A DNA stretch of 64,000 bases from positions 1,286,220 to 1,350,219 of the forward strand of contig NZ_CP007128.1 in the NCBI RefSeq assembly GCF_000522985.1. Reading direction: 5' to 3'. Under the pieces are notes generated by a model, which made no database searches, was not told the origin of the DNA, and saw only the letters and a list, made by a program, of their open reading frames with translations. The DNA comes from Gemmatirosa kalamazoonensis. Its GTDB lineage: Bacteria > Gemmatimonadota > Gemmatimonadetes > Gemmatimonadales > Gemmatimonadaceae. The position numbers and the translations under genes are program-made. Each line of letters starts with the position of its first letter. Position 1 is the first letter of the stretch. Shown here piece after piece: positions 18,692 to 27,360 of the stretch.

Positions 18692-18892
18692 ATGGCCAGA
18701 GGGAAGGTCAAGTGGTTCAATGACGCCAAGGGCTATGGCTTCATTGAGCAGGAGGGGGGGGAGGACGTGTTCGTCCACTTCTCCGCCATCGCGATGGAGG
18801 GTTTCAAGACCCTCACCGAAGGTCAGCTCGTCGAGTTCGAGATCAAGAGCGGCGACAAGGGGCTTCACGCGGCGAACGTCGTCCGCATCTGA
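18692..18892 (+). CDS. csp: Cold-shock domain RNA chaperone
   Basis: A 66-residue single cold-shock domain protein that binds single-stranded RNA and DNA. Both RNP motifs are intact: KGYGFIEQ (RNP1) and VFVHFSAI (RNP2), preceded by GKVKWFND. The start MARGKVKWF has AGGAGA about nine bases upstream. It has its own strong promoter and terminator, so it is monocistronic. Which cold-shock paralogue it is cannot be told. Confidence 0.96.
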   Translation: MARGKVKWFNDAKGYGFIEQEGGEDVFVHFSAIAMEGFKTLTEGQLVEFEIKSGDKGLHAANVVRI

Positions 18893-18924
18893 GCTCGGCG
18901 CCTCATCGGCCATCCGAACTGTCT

Positions 18925-18954
18925 CCGCCTGTCGGGAGTCCTCCCGACAGGCGG
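18925..18954 (+). terminator. Intrinsic terminator after the cold-shock gene
   Basis: A perfect 12-base stem (CCGCCTGTCGGG with CCCGACAGGCGG) closes a 6-base loop, 32 bases after the stop codon, followed by a weak T-rich run (GTTTTG, starting about six bases later). Confidence 0.8.
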
Positions 18955-19061
18955 TCGACGTTTTGTAGGTTGCGAGGTCGCGGGGGCGCGTGCATGCGGG
19001 GGATGCCGCATGAATCGGCCGTCCCGAATCCACATGTTTTGTCCGCCGACCTCGCTCGACC

Positions 19062-22000
19062 ATGCCTGACGCCACGCCCGCGGCCACGCCGCCCGTCGCT
19101 CCGCCGCCGCGCCTCTTTCTCGTCGACGGCTACGCGCTGATCTACCGCGCGTTCTTCGCGCTCATCTCGCGGCCGCTCCGCACGAGCCGCGGCGAGAACA
19201 CCTCCGCGGCGTGGGGCATCGTCAACTTCCTCAACCGGCTGATCACCACCCACAAGCCCGAGTACCTCGGCTGGGTGCACGACAGCGGCTTGAGCTTCCG
19301 GCACGAGCAGTACCCCGCGTACAAGGCGACGCGCGAGAAGCTCACCGAGGAGCTGCAGGACGACTTCGACCGCGGCATGGAGCGCATCTGCCAGCTCCTC
19401 GAGGCGTATCGCATCCCGATCATCTCCATGGCCGGCTACGAGGCCGACGACGTCATCGGATCGCTCGCGAAGAAGGGGACGAATGCGGGGCTGCAGGTCG
19501 TCGTCGTGAGCGGCGACAAGGACTTCCACCAGCTCGTTAGGCCGGGCGTCTGGCTGCTGAACCCGGGACGCGGCGGCCCCGCCGCGGTCGACGAGCAGTG
19601 GGTCTCCGTGGAGAACGGATCCGAACGGTTAGGCGTCCCCCCCGAGCGCACGACCGACTACCTCGCGCTCGTCGGCGACTCGAGCGACAACGTCCCCGGC
19701 GTGAAGGGCATCGGCGACAAGGGCGCGCAGGAGCTCATCGCGGAGTTCGGCGACCTCGAGACGATCCTCGCGAACGTCGACAAGATCACGAAGAAGCGTC
19801 CGCGCGAGGCGCTGCAGGCCGGCGCCGACAGCGCGCGGCTGTCGAAGGAGCTCGTCACCATCCTGTGCGACCTCGACGTGCCGTTCGACCTCGAGAAGTT
19901 CCGCATCGAGGAGCCGGACCGCGAGGCGCTGAAGCCGTTGTACGCGGAGCTCGAGTTCACCGCGCTGCTGAAGGACGTCGTCGCGAGCGCCGCGCCGGCC
20001 GAGAAGGCGAAGGAGGCGGTGACGTACGAGACCGTCGACACGGTGCAGGCGATGAAGCGACTCGTCGCGCGCGCGCGCAAGGCGCGCACGATCGCCGTCG
20101 ACACGGAGACCGTCGTCGACCCGAGCTCGCCGACGAAGATCGACCCGCTCCGCTCCACACTCGTGAGCCTCTCCATCGCGCTCGCGCCGGGCGAGGCGTA
20201 CTACCTGCCGCTCGCCCACCGCATGTGGGAGCCGCCGCAGGCGGAGCTCGCGTTAGGCATCCCCGACGCACCGGGCGACCGCTCGCCCACCGACGCGCCG
20301 GAGGACCGCGGCCTGTTCAGCGGCGGCGACGAGCCGGGGGGCGAGCCGATCGTCGCCGCGCCGAAGAAGAAGAAGGCGGCCGCGAAGAAGGCGGCGTCGG
20401 CTCCCGAGCCCGCCGGCATCGGCGGCCGCATGATCGCCGAGCGCGGGGCCCAGCCGCCGAAGAACCTCCCGCCGCTGCTGAGCGACGAGATGCGCCCGCT
20501 CGTCGAGCTGCTCGAGGACGAGAGCGTCTCGAAGACGCTGCAGAACGCGAAGTACGACGTGCTCGCGCTGCGACGCGCCGGCGTGACGCTGCGCGGCGTC
20601 GACTTCGACACGATGCTCGCGAGCTACGTGCTCGATCCCGGACGCCGCTCGCACGGCATGGACGTGCTGGCCGCGGAGTTCCTCGACTACACGATGATCG
20701 CGTACGAGGATCTCACCGGCAAAGGGAAGGGGCAGCTCGCGTTCGACGTCGTGCCGGTGGAGGCGGCGCGCGACTACTCGTGCGAGGACGCCGACATCAC
20801 GCTCCGGCTGCGCGAGATCTTCGAGCCGCAGCTCGAGTCGCAGGGGCTGACGACCCTGTTCCGCGAGGTCGAGATGCCGCTCGTCTGCGTGCTCGCCGAG
20901 ATGGAGTGGACCGGCATCGCGATCGACGTCGAGCACTTCAAGTCGCTCAAGGAGCGCTTCCAGGCCGAGCGCGAGCGCGTGGAGAAGGAGATCTACGTCG
21001 AGGCGGGCGAGGAGTTCAACATCAACTCGAACCCGCAGCTCCGCGTGCTGCTGTTCGAGAAGCTCGGCCTCCCGGTGAAGAAGCGCACGCCGACCGGTCC
21101 GTCCACGGACGCGAGCGTGCTCACCGAGCTCGCCGACGAGGGACACGTGATCCCGCAGCTCCTCATGGAGTACCGCGAGATCTTCAAGCTCGAGGGCACG
21201 TACATCGACACGCTGCCCGCGCTCGTGCACCCGGAGACGGGACGCATCCACACGACGTACAGCCAGGCCGTCGCCGCGACGGGTCGGCTCTCGTCGAACG
21301 ATCCGAACTTGCAGAACATCCCGATCCGGAAGGAGCTGGGCCGGGACATCCGCCGTGGCTTCGTCCCCCGCAAGGGATGGAAGCTGATGGCCGCCGACTA
21401 CTCGCAGATCGAGCTGCGCCTGCTCGCGCACTTCTCCGGCGATCCGGCGTTCGTGCAGGCGTTCAACTCCGGCGGCGACATCCATCGCCAGACGGCGGCC
21501 ATCATCTTCGGCGTGCCGCTCGACGACGTCACGAAGGAGATGCGCGGCCGCGCGAAGACGATCAACTTCGCGACGATCTACGGCCAGGGCGCGCACGCGC
21601 TGTCGCGCCAGCTCAAGATCGCCAACGCCGAAGCGCGCGAGTTCATCGCCACGTACTTCGAGCGCTTCCGCGGCGTGAGAGAGTACCTGGAAGGACAGGT
21701 CGAGTTCGCGCGCGAGCACGGCTACGTGGAGACGCTGTTCAAGCGCCGGCGCTACATCCCGGAGCTGAAGGAGAAGAACTTCAACATCCGCGCGTTCGGC
21801 GAGCGCGTGGCGCAGAACGCGCCCATCCAGGGCTCGGCGGCGGACCTCATCAAGGTCGCGATGATCCGCATCGACCGCGCGCTGCGCGAGCGGGGGCTGA
21901 GCACGAAGATGCTGCTCCAGGTGCACGACGAGCTCGTGTTCGAGGTGCCCGTGCCGGAGCTCGCGGACGTCACGGCGCTGGTGCGCGCGGAGATGGAGGG

Positions 22001-22070
22001 AGCGGCCTCGCTCTCGGTGCCCCTGCTCGTGGAAGTCGGGGTCGGGGACAACTGGCTCGAGGCGAAGTGA
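19062..22070 (+). CDS. polA: DNA polymerase I with an inserted segment in the proofreading domain
   Basis: A 1002-residue Pol I. The 5'-3' exonuclease (residues 1-300) has SGDKDFHQL and VGDSSDNVPGVKGIGDKGA. The 3'-5' exonuclease retains its acidic residues: AVDTETVVD, NAKYDVLALRR and DYSCEDADITLRL, so proofreading should work. The polymerase has motif A DYSQIELRLLAHFSGD, motif B RGRAKTINFATIYGQGAHA and motif C LLQVHDELVFEV. Between YYLPLAHRMW and NAKYD there are about 85 extra residues, Pro/Gly-rich with a Lys/Ala run (KKKKAAAKKAAS), which makes the protein longer than the usual 930 or so. The insert contains one GTTAGGC copy. It acts in Okazaki-fragment and repair synthesis. Confidence 0.97.
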   Translation: MPDATPAATPPVAPPPRLFLVDGYALIYRAFFALISRPLRTSRGENTSAAWGIVNFLNRLITTHKPEYLGWVHDSGLSFRHEQYPAYKATREKLTEELQDDFDRGMERICQLLEAYRIPIISMAGYEADDVIGSLAKKGTNAGLQVVVVSGDKDFHQLVRPGVWLLNPGRGGPAAVDEQWVSVENGSERLGVPPERTTDYLALVGDSSDNVPGVKGIGDKGAQELIAEFGDLETILANVDKITKKRPREALQAGADSARLSKELVTILCDLDVPFDLEKFRIEEPDREALKPLYAELEFTALLKDVVASAAPAEKAKEAVTYETVDTVQAMKRLVARARKARTIAVDTETVVDPSSPTKIDPLRSTLVSLSIALAPGEAYYLPLAHRMWEPPQAELALGIPDAPGDRSPTDAPEDRGLFSGGDEPGGEPIVAAPKKKKAAAKKAASAPEPAGIGGRMIAERGAQPPKNLPPLLSDEMRPLVELLEDESVSKTLQNAKYDVLALRRAGVTLRGVDFDTMLASYVLDPGRRSHGMDVLAAEFLDYTMIAYEDLTGKGKGQLAFDVVPVEAARDYSCEDADITLRLREIFEPQLESQGLTTLFREVEMPLVCVLAEMEWTGIAIDVEHFKSLKERFQAERERVEKEIYVEAGEEFNINSNPQLRVLLFEKLGLPVKKRTPTGPSTDASVLTELADEGHVIPQLLMEYREIFKLEGTYIDTLPALVHPETGRIHTTYSQAVAATGRLSSNDPNLQNIPIRKELGRDIRRGFVPRKGWKLMAADYSQIELRLLAHFSGDPAFVQAFNSGGDIHRQTAAIIFGVPLDDVTKEMRGRAKTINFATIYGQGAHALSRQLKIANAEAREFIATYFERFRGVREYLEGQVEFAREHGYVETLFKRRRYIPELKEKNFNIRAFGERVAQNAPIQGSAADLIKVAMIRIDRALRERGLSTKMLLQVHDELVFEVPVPELADVTALVRAEMEGAASLSVPLLVEVGVGDNWLEAK

Positions 22071-22186
22071 GGGCTACCCCGCACGCCGTGGTATCCTCTT
22101 CGCATCGTCACGGTCGCAGTCGCCGGTTCGCCGTCGAACGGCCTCGCATCACGCCACGATCCTCGCAATTCGCCTCCCTCTCCTCC

Positions 22187-22570
22187 ATGCGCGACCCCCG
22201 ACGCGGATTCACGCTCGTCGAGCTGCTCGTCGTCATCGTCATCATCGGCGTGCTCGCCGCGATCGCGATCCCGCGGTTCGCGAACACCACGGCGAAGGCC
22301 GACGTGGCCGCGGTGAAGAGCGACCTGCGCAACCTCGCCACGGCGCAGGAAGGCTACTTCTACGACCACGCGACGTACGCGCCGAGCCTCGCGCTGCTCA
22401 ACGTGTCGACGTCGCCCGGCGTCACGATGACGATCGTGGAGTCGACGCCGAACGGCTGGTCGGCGACGGCGGTGCATCCCGCGGCGGTGCCGGTGACGTG
22501 CGCGATCTTCTACGGCGCCGCGACGCCGGTCGCGCCGGCCACGATCGCCGGGCAGGTCGCCTGCCGGTGA
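22187..22570 (+). CDS. Type IV pilin-like/pseudopilin protein
   Basis: A 127-residue protein with a classic prepilin peptidase site: a short basic leader MRDPRRG followed by FTLVELLVVIVIIGVLAAIA, with Glu at position 5 of the mature protein. The rest has the single-helix stalk (KADVAAVKSDLRNLATAQEGYF) and a small C-terminal domain with two Cys residues that could form the usual disulfide (VTCAIFYG and QVACR). It may be a major pilin, minor pilin or secretion pseudopilin; no assembly genes lie nearby. Its stop overlaps the GTG of the next gene. Confidence 0.88.
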   Translation: MRDPRRGFTLVELLVVIVIIGVLAAIAIPRFANTTAKADVAAVKSDLRNLATAQEGYFYDHATYAPSLALLNVSTSPGVTMTIVESTPNGWSATAVHPAAVPVTCAIFYGAATPVAPATIAGQVACR

Positions 22571-22866
22571 CCGCGTCCGCGCCCCGGGCCGCCGTGCCGT
22601 GGCGGGAGTTCCGCAGCCGTCGCGAGGGGATGATCCACGCGATGGACGGCGGGCTGTGGCTGCACCGCCACGTGTGGCGCGGCACGCCGATGGCCCATCT
22701 CGTCTCCACCGACCGCTCGGCGCTGCTCGCCTACGGCGCGGCGCACGGCCTGCCCGCGGCGCGGCTGCAGTACAAGCCGCTGAAGGACCCGCGCACCGGC
22801 GAGCGGCGTCCGGCGTGGCACTGGGATCTCGTCGGCCGCTTCCTGCCGTCGAACGGCGGAGCGTAG
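22567..22866 (+). CDS. Small conserved protein, weak DUF4031 resemblance
   Basis: A 99-residue protein starting at a GTG that overlaps the prepilin stop by four bases, so translation is coupled. The segment MAHLVSTDRSALLAYGAAHG and the spacing of the later WHWDLVGRF recall the DUF4031 pattern of small cytoplasmic proteins, but the match is loose and I would not rely on it. It has several Trp and His residues. Function unknown. Confidence 0.55.
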   Translation: MTASAPRAAVPWREFRSRREGMIHAMDGGLWLHRHVWRGTPMAHLVSTDRSALLAYGAAHGLPAARLQYKPLKDPRTGERRPAWHWDLVGRFLPSNGGA

Positions 22867-22919
22867 AGCGAGGAGCGTGGACGCCGTTAGGCCGCTCCGC
22901 GCTCCACGCTCCTCGCTCT
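22865..22919. repeat. Palindrome with GTTAGGC in the loop between convergent genes
   Basis: Two perfect 17-base arms (AGAGCGAGGAGCGTGGA, 22865-22881, and its complement at 22903-22919) surround a 21-base loop that contains GTTAGGC. It lies over the ends of two convergent genes, and the last ten or so codons of the MFS gene are encoded by its right arm. Likely a bidirectional terminator. A similar unit appears at 741-769 around the start of the Tat-exported subunit gene. Confidence 0.85.
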
Positions 22920-24239
22920 CCGCTCGGCTTCGAGCGCGTACGCCTGCCCGGCCTCGACGTCCACGCGCGAGAGCAGCAGCGTGCCGACGATGAAGAACAC
23001 GATCACCGACAGGATCCCCTGGCGGCTCGTGCCGCCGAACTGCACGACGAGCGCGAACAGCAGCGGCCCGAAGAGGCCGGAGAACTTCTCGAACACGCCG
23101 TAGAAGCCGAAGAACTCCCCCGACCGGTGCGGCGGCACCATCGCCGCGAACAGCGAGCGGCTGAGCGCCTGCGTCCCGCCCTGCACGAGCCCCACGAGCA
23201 GCGCGAGCACGAGGAAGTGCGTCGCCGTGCGCATGTAGTAGCCGAGCACCGCGATCACCACGTACACCAGCAGCCCGCCGATCACCGCGCGCTTCGCGCC
23301 GATGCGTCCCGCGAGCGCGCCGAACGCGAACGAGCACGGGATCCCGACGAACTGCACGACGAGGATCGCGGTGATGAGCGCGCTCTGGCCGATGCCGATC
23401 TCGGTCCCGTACGCCGTCGCCATCTTGATGATCGTCGAGATGCCGTCGTTGTAGATCATGAACGCGAGCAGCATCAGCGCGGCCTGCCGGAACCCGCGCA
23501 GCTCGTGCAGCGTGTGCCCGAGCCGCACGAACGGCGCGACCCACACGCCGCCCCCCTCGCCCGGCTCGCGCGTCGGCGGCGGCTCGGGGACCACGCGCAG
23601 CACGGGGATGCTGAACGCGAGCCACCACACCGCGACGCTCGCCAGCGCGAGGCGCGTCGGCAGCGTCGCCTGCTCCGGCGTGAGACCCGGGCCGCTCGGC
23701 AATCCGAACCACCCGGGCTGCGTGATCCACAGCAGCTGCGCGGCGAGCAGCACGCCGCCGCCGACGTAGCCCAGCGCGTAGCCGGCGGTCGACAGGCGGT
23801 CGATCTCGTCGTCGCGCGCGATGTGCGGCAGCAGCGCGCCGTAGAACGCCATGCTCCCCTGCGCGCCGACCATCGACATGGCGTACAGCACGCTCGCGAG
23901 CGCGACGTCGCCGCGCTCGATGAAGAACATTCCCGCGCACGCCGCCGCGCCTAACAGCGCGAACGCGGCGAGCAGCTTCTTCTTCGCCGCCGAGTGGTCG
24001 GCCATCGCGCCGAGCACCGGCGAGAGCAGCGTGACGACGACGAGCGCCGCGGTGTTCGCGAGCGCGAGCTGCTGCGACCCGCGATCGGCGCCGATGCCCG
24101 CGCTCGCGACCTTCACGAAGTAGATCGGGAACACCGCCGCCATGATCGTCGTCTGCATCGACGACACGGCCCAGTCGTACGACGCCCATGCGCGCTGCTC
24201 GCGCGTGCGCAGGCCGACGCGCTCGAGGAGGGAAGGCAT
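22887..24239 (-). CDS. MFS transporter, UMF1/Atg22 family
   Basis: A 450-residue major facilitator with about twelve membrane helices. The N-terminal pattern WASYDWAVSSMQTTIMAAVF with the following FPIYFVKVA is characteristic of the UMF1/Atg22 branch, whose bacterial members have unknown substrates (amino acids in the yeast protein). SVLGAMADHSAAKKK-type and GTQALSRSLFAAMVPPHRSG loops are present. ATG 24239 is used; TACATT seven bases upstream suggests a leaderless mRNA. The C-terminal ERRARSVERGAA is encoded by a palindromic repeat. Confidence 0.88.
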   Translation of the reverse strand: MPSLLERVGLRTREQRAWASYDWAVSSMQTTIMAAVFPIYFVKVASAGIGADRGSQQLALANTAALVVVTLLSPVLGAMADHSAAKKKLLAAFALLGAAACAGMFFIERGDVALASVLYAMSMVGAQGSMAFYGALLPHIARDDEIDRLSTAGYALGYVGGGVLLAAQLLWITQPGWFGLPSGPGLTPEQATLPTRLALASVAVWWLAFSIPVLRVVPEPPPTREPGEGGGVWVAPFVRLGHTLHELRGFRQAALMLLAFMIYNDGISTIIKMATAYGTEIGIGQSALITAILVVQFVGIPCSFAFGALAGRIGAKRAVIGGLLVYVVIAVLGYYMRTATHFLVLALLVGLVQGGTQALSRSLFAAMVPPHRSGEFFGFYGVFEKFSGLFGPLLFALVVQFGGTSRQGILSVIVFFIVGTLLLSRVDVEAGQAYALEAERRARSVERGAA

Positions 24240-24272
24240 GGCCGCCAATGTACTGCCGCTACGTGCCGCGAG

Positions 24273-25039
24273 TCACCGTGCGATCGACGCCGCGTTCCGC
24301 TCGTCGTAGCCCGTCGACGTGCGGCGCACGACGCCCGTGCCGTCGGCGCGCACGGTGTAGAGCTGCCAGTCGCCCGCGCGGTTGCCGATGATCTCGTGGT
24401 GCGACACGTACGCGACGAGCGCGCCGTCGGGCGACCACGTGGGCGAGCGCTGGTCGAACGGCGGCTCCTCCTCGCGCATCAGCGCGCGCGCGTCGCCACC
24501 GTCGGCGTCCACGAGCCACAGATCGCCCATGCTCGCGCCGCCGGTGCGCACGAACGCGATCGTGCGTCCGTCGGGGCTCCACGCCGGCTCGTCGTCGAAC
24601 CGCGAATCGTCGCTCGGCGTGAGCGCACGCACGTCGGTGCCGTCGTGTCGTTGTCCGACGGCGACGCCACGAGCCGGAGACCGCTGCCGTCGCGGTCCAT
24701 GACCATGATGTCGCTGTTGCCGCCATTGTGCGCGACGAACGCGATGCGGCGTCCGTCCGGTGACACGGCCATGTCGCTCGTGCCATCGAAGCCCGCGCCG
24801 ACGAGCGCCGTCGACTCGTCGAGGGCGAGCGCGGGCGCGTCGAGGTCCACGCGCGCGACCACCGCGGCGGGAGCCACGGACGCGCCGTCGGCCGGCGGCA
24901 CGTCACTCGGATGCGCGTCGGGGGCCGTCGCGTCGCCGCATGCGATGAGCGTGGTGGCGACGGTACCGAGCAGCGCCGTCCTGGCGGCGGACGTCGCCCG
25001 GGGTGACCGATCGCGTGACGTGGCTGCTAGCCGCCGCAT
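24273..25039 (-). pseudogene. TolB-like beta-propeller lipoprotein, frameshifted
   Basis: The N-terminal part starts at 25039 with a lipoprotein signal (ALLGTVATTLIACGD) and holds one PD40 blade (GTSDMAVSPDGRRIAFVAHN, then DIMVMDRDGSGLRLV). The frame then breaks near 24645; the continuation in another frame reads VRALTPSDDSRFDDEPAWSP and two further blades to the stop at 24273. Restoring one base gives about 255 residues. The reading frame break may be a true mutation or a sequencing error in this GC-rich run. PD40 proteins of this kind are periplasmic and act in binding or envelope functions. Its start lies 24 bases from the divergent lipoprotein gene. Confidence 0.75.
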
Positions 25040-25063
25040 CCGGCGCCCCTCAGATTTCCCGCG

Positions 25064-26035
25064 ATGCGTACGATCGAGAGGCGGTATGCCGCGGTGATCG
25101 CGACGATGTGCATCGTCGGGGGATGTCGCCGCGACAAGCCGGCGCCCGCCGGCGACAGCGTCGTGGTCTCGCCGCCGACGGCTGCACCGGACACTCCGGC
25201 GTCGGCGGCGCCCGCGGTGTCCGGGTGGGATCGGGCGGCGGGCGTCGCGCTGCTCGTGCACGGCGACGGAGGCGAGTCCCTCGTCGTCGTCCCCGGCGAG
25301 GGCGGCGGGGCCGAGACCGGCACCGACCGCACCGCGGGCGAGGCGGCGGCCGTGCTGCCGGCGGAGGTGACGCTGTTCTCCCGCGCCGGCGCGGCGGGGA
25401 GCGCGAAGGCGCTGCCGACCGAGGGTGCCGCACCGACCGGGTGCGCGTGGCCGATCGCGCGCCTCGGCCCCGCCTCGGGCGCCGACGCGGTCCCGTCGTG
25501 GACGGTGGGGTTCGTCGGCGGGTCGCCGACGCCGATCGCGCTCGACTCGATCGAGGTCGCGACCGACTCGGCGACGCTGGCCGCGACCGTGACGCGGCTG
25601 GCCACCACGCTCGGCGACGACACGGTGCGCGCGCTCCGCGGCGTACCGTTCTCCGTGCGGTCGGCGCGGCGGTTCACGTTCGGCGACAGCGCCCGCGGCG
25701 TCCGCGACGGCGTGGTGGCGGTCATCACGCGCGCGCTGAACCAGGAGGCGGCGCCGCTCGCCGAGCGGGTGCTGCTCGTCGCCGAGCGGCCGCACGCGGC
25801 GACGGGTGCGCCGCCGGCGCCGTGGATGGTGACGTACCACGAGCGCGTCGCGGGGCGCGAGGACGACGTGCCGGCGACCGACGTGCTGGCCGCCGTCACG
25901 CTCGGCGCCGCGCCGGCGAGTCGCGTGACGCTCGTGCTCGCGCGCGCGCTCGCCGACGGCACCCGCTACACGCTGCTCGAGCGCACCGGCGCCGGGTGGC
26001 GCGTGCGGTGGACGAGCGCGACGCGCGGATGCTGA
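25064..26035 (+). CDS. Hypothetical exported lipoprotein
   Basis: A 323-residue protein with a lipoprotein signal (AAVIATMCIVGGCRR, lipobox VGGC) and a Pro/Ala linker. The mature part has no family I recognise; it includes DTVRALRGVPFSVRSARRF and a final VTLVLARALADGTRYTLLE strand pair. It overlaps the start of the VanX-like gene by seven bases and is therefore co-transcribed with it, which hints at a cell-envelope role. Confidence 0.65.
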   Translation: MRTIERRYAAVIATMCIVGGCRRDKPAPAGDSVVVSPPTAAPDTPASAAPAVSGWDRAAGVALLVHGDGGESLVVVPGEGGGAETGTDRTAGEAAAVLPAEVTLFSRAGAAGSAKALPTEGAAPTGCAWPIARLGPASGADAVPSWTVGFVGGSPTPIALDSIEVATDSATLAATVTRLATTLGDDTVRALRGVPFSVRSARRFTFGDSARGVRDGVVAVITRALNQEAAPLAERVLLVAERPHAATGAPPAPWMVTYHERVAGREDDVPATDVLAAVTLGAAPASRVTLVLARALADGTRYTLLERTGAGWRVRWTSATRGC

Positions 26036-26811
26036 GTCGACCCGTTAGGCGCGTGGCGCTCGCGGCGGCGTGCGCGGCGATCGGTGCCTGCGTCCCGCCG
26101 CCGCCCGCGTCGGCACCGGCGCCGACGACGGCGCCGGCCGCGAACCCCACCGTGCCCCCGGCCGCGCCGGCGGTACCGGCGTCGCCGCCCGCGGCGGCGC
26201 CCGCGCCCGTCGTCACGCCGCCCGACGAGGCGCCGCTCGCGTCGGACGCGGCCGCGGACTCGCTGCTCGTCGACGTGGCGCGGCTCGACACGACGGTGCA
26301 GGTGGATCTGCGCTACGCGACGCGGTTCAACTTCACGGGTGCCGTGCTCCCCGGGTACGAGGCGCCGCGCGCGCTGCTCCGCCGCGAGGCCGCCGCGGCG
26401 CTCGCGCGCGTGCAGGAGCGGCTGCGCGGCGAGGGGCTCGGCGTGAAGATCTTCGACGCGTACCGACCGGTGCGCGCGACCGACGCGATGGTCGAGTGGA
26501 CGCGCCGGGTGCGCCGCGAGGATCTGCTGAAGGACGGCTACGTCGCGGAGCGCAGTCGGCACAACCTGGGGCTCGCGGTGGACCTCACGCTCGTGGCGCT
26601 GGCGACGGGCCGCGAGCTGCGGATGGGCAGCGCGTTCGACACGTTCGCCGAGTCGGCGCGCACCGCGAACGCGACCGGCGTGGCGGCGGAGAACCGCCTA
26701 CGGTTGAAGCGCGCGATGGAGGCCGAGGGGTTCACGAGCCTGCCGGAGGAGTGGTGGCACTTCAGCTATCGGGTGCCAGACCCCATGCGGTTCGACCTCG
26801 TGATCCGATAG
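26029..26811 (+). CDS. D-Ala-D-Ala dipeptidase (VanX/peptidase M15D-like) lipoprotein
   Basis: A 260-residue predicted zinc dipeptidase. The N-terminus has a lipoprotein signal (ALAAACAAIGACVPP), then a 60-residue Pro/Ala linker. The catalytic domain has DLRYATRFNFTG, FDAYRPVRATDAM, the metal-binding SRHNLGLAVDLTL (SxHxxGxAxD) and EEWWHFSYRV (ExxH). These are the VanX signature residues. Being exported, it more likely degrades peptidoglycan-derived dipeptides or recycles them than confers glycopeptide resistance; no van genes are near. The ATG overlaps the stop of the upstream lipoprotein gene. Confidence 0.88.
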   Translation: MLSRPVRRVALAAACAAIGACVPPPPASAPAPTTAPAANPTVPPAAPAVPASPPAAAPAPVVTPPDEAPLASDAAADSLLVDVARLDTTVQVDLRYATRFNFTGAVLPGYEAPRALLRREAAAALARVQERLRGEGLGVKIFDAYRPVRATDAMVEWTRRVRREDLLKDGYVAERSRHNLGLAVDLTLVALATGRELRMGSAFDTFAESARTANATGVAAENRLRLKRAMEAEGFTSLPEEWWHFSYRVPDPMRFDLVIR

Positions 26812-26836
26812 TGGCGCGCGTCGATCGTTAGGCGCG

Positions 26837-27283
26837 ATGCCGCGCTTCCTGACCGACGTGATGCTGGAGCGGCTCGCGCGCTGGCTGCGCGTGCTCGACG
26901 TCGACGTGGAGTCGGCCGGCGCGAGGGCGCCGGATCGCGACCTGGTGCGCCGCGCGGCGGCGGAGCGCCGCGTGCTGCTCACGCGCGACCGCCGGCTGCC
27001 GGGGGAGCACCGCGCCGCGCCCGGAGAGCATCTGGTGGTGCGGAGCGCGGCGCCGCTCGCGCATCTCGCGGAAGTCGTGCAGCGCTTCGGCATTCGCGCG
27101 CCGGCGGAGCTGTTCACCCGCTGTCTACTGTGCAACGTCCCGCTCGAGCCGGGTCCCGGTGTGGGCGTGGCGCAGCCGGCGCGCCGCTGTCCTCGGTGCG
27201 GGCGCCTCTACTGGGAGGGATCGCACACGCGGCGGATGCGTGCCGCGCTCGCGCGTGTGCTCGGCGACACGCCCGGGGCTTGA
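26837..27283 (+). CDS. Mut7-C RNase/PIN-like domain protein
   Basis: A 148-residue protein of the Mut7-C family: RFLTDVMLERLARWLRVLD at the N-terminus with the conserved Asp, LLTRDRRL, and a C-terminal zinc ribbon made of CLLCN and CPRCGRLYWEGSH. The family has a PIN-like fold and is predicted to be an RNase, with targets unknown in bacteria. It starts 26 bases after the dipeptidase stop, with a GTTAGGC just before the start. Confidence 0.85.
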   Translation: MPRFLTDVMLERLARWLRVLDVDVESAGARAPDRDLVRRAAAERRVLLTRDRRLPGEHRAAPGEHLVVRSAAPLAHLAEVVQRFGIRAPAELFTRCLLCNVPLEPGPGVGVAQPARRCPRCGRLYWEGSHTRRMRAALARVLGDTPGA

Positions 27284-27360
27284 TTCGGGGCGGCGGCACT
27301 AGCACGCTTCTCGCCCTGGCTCGACCCCGCAGTTCACCCGTTCGACCCGCTCGCACCCCG

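Noticed and set aside
26029-26811. VanX-like protein as a glycopeptide resistance gene
   Set aside because: It is a lipoprotein and no vanH, vanA-type ligase or VanRS pair is nearby; a peptidoglycan turnover role is more likely.
27130-27360. Upstream extension of the NfeD-like gene to a start at 27130
   Set aside because: It would lie inside the Mut7-C gene in another frame; the ATG at 27361 directly precedes a good membrane helix.
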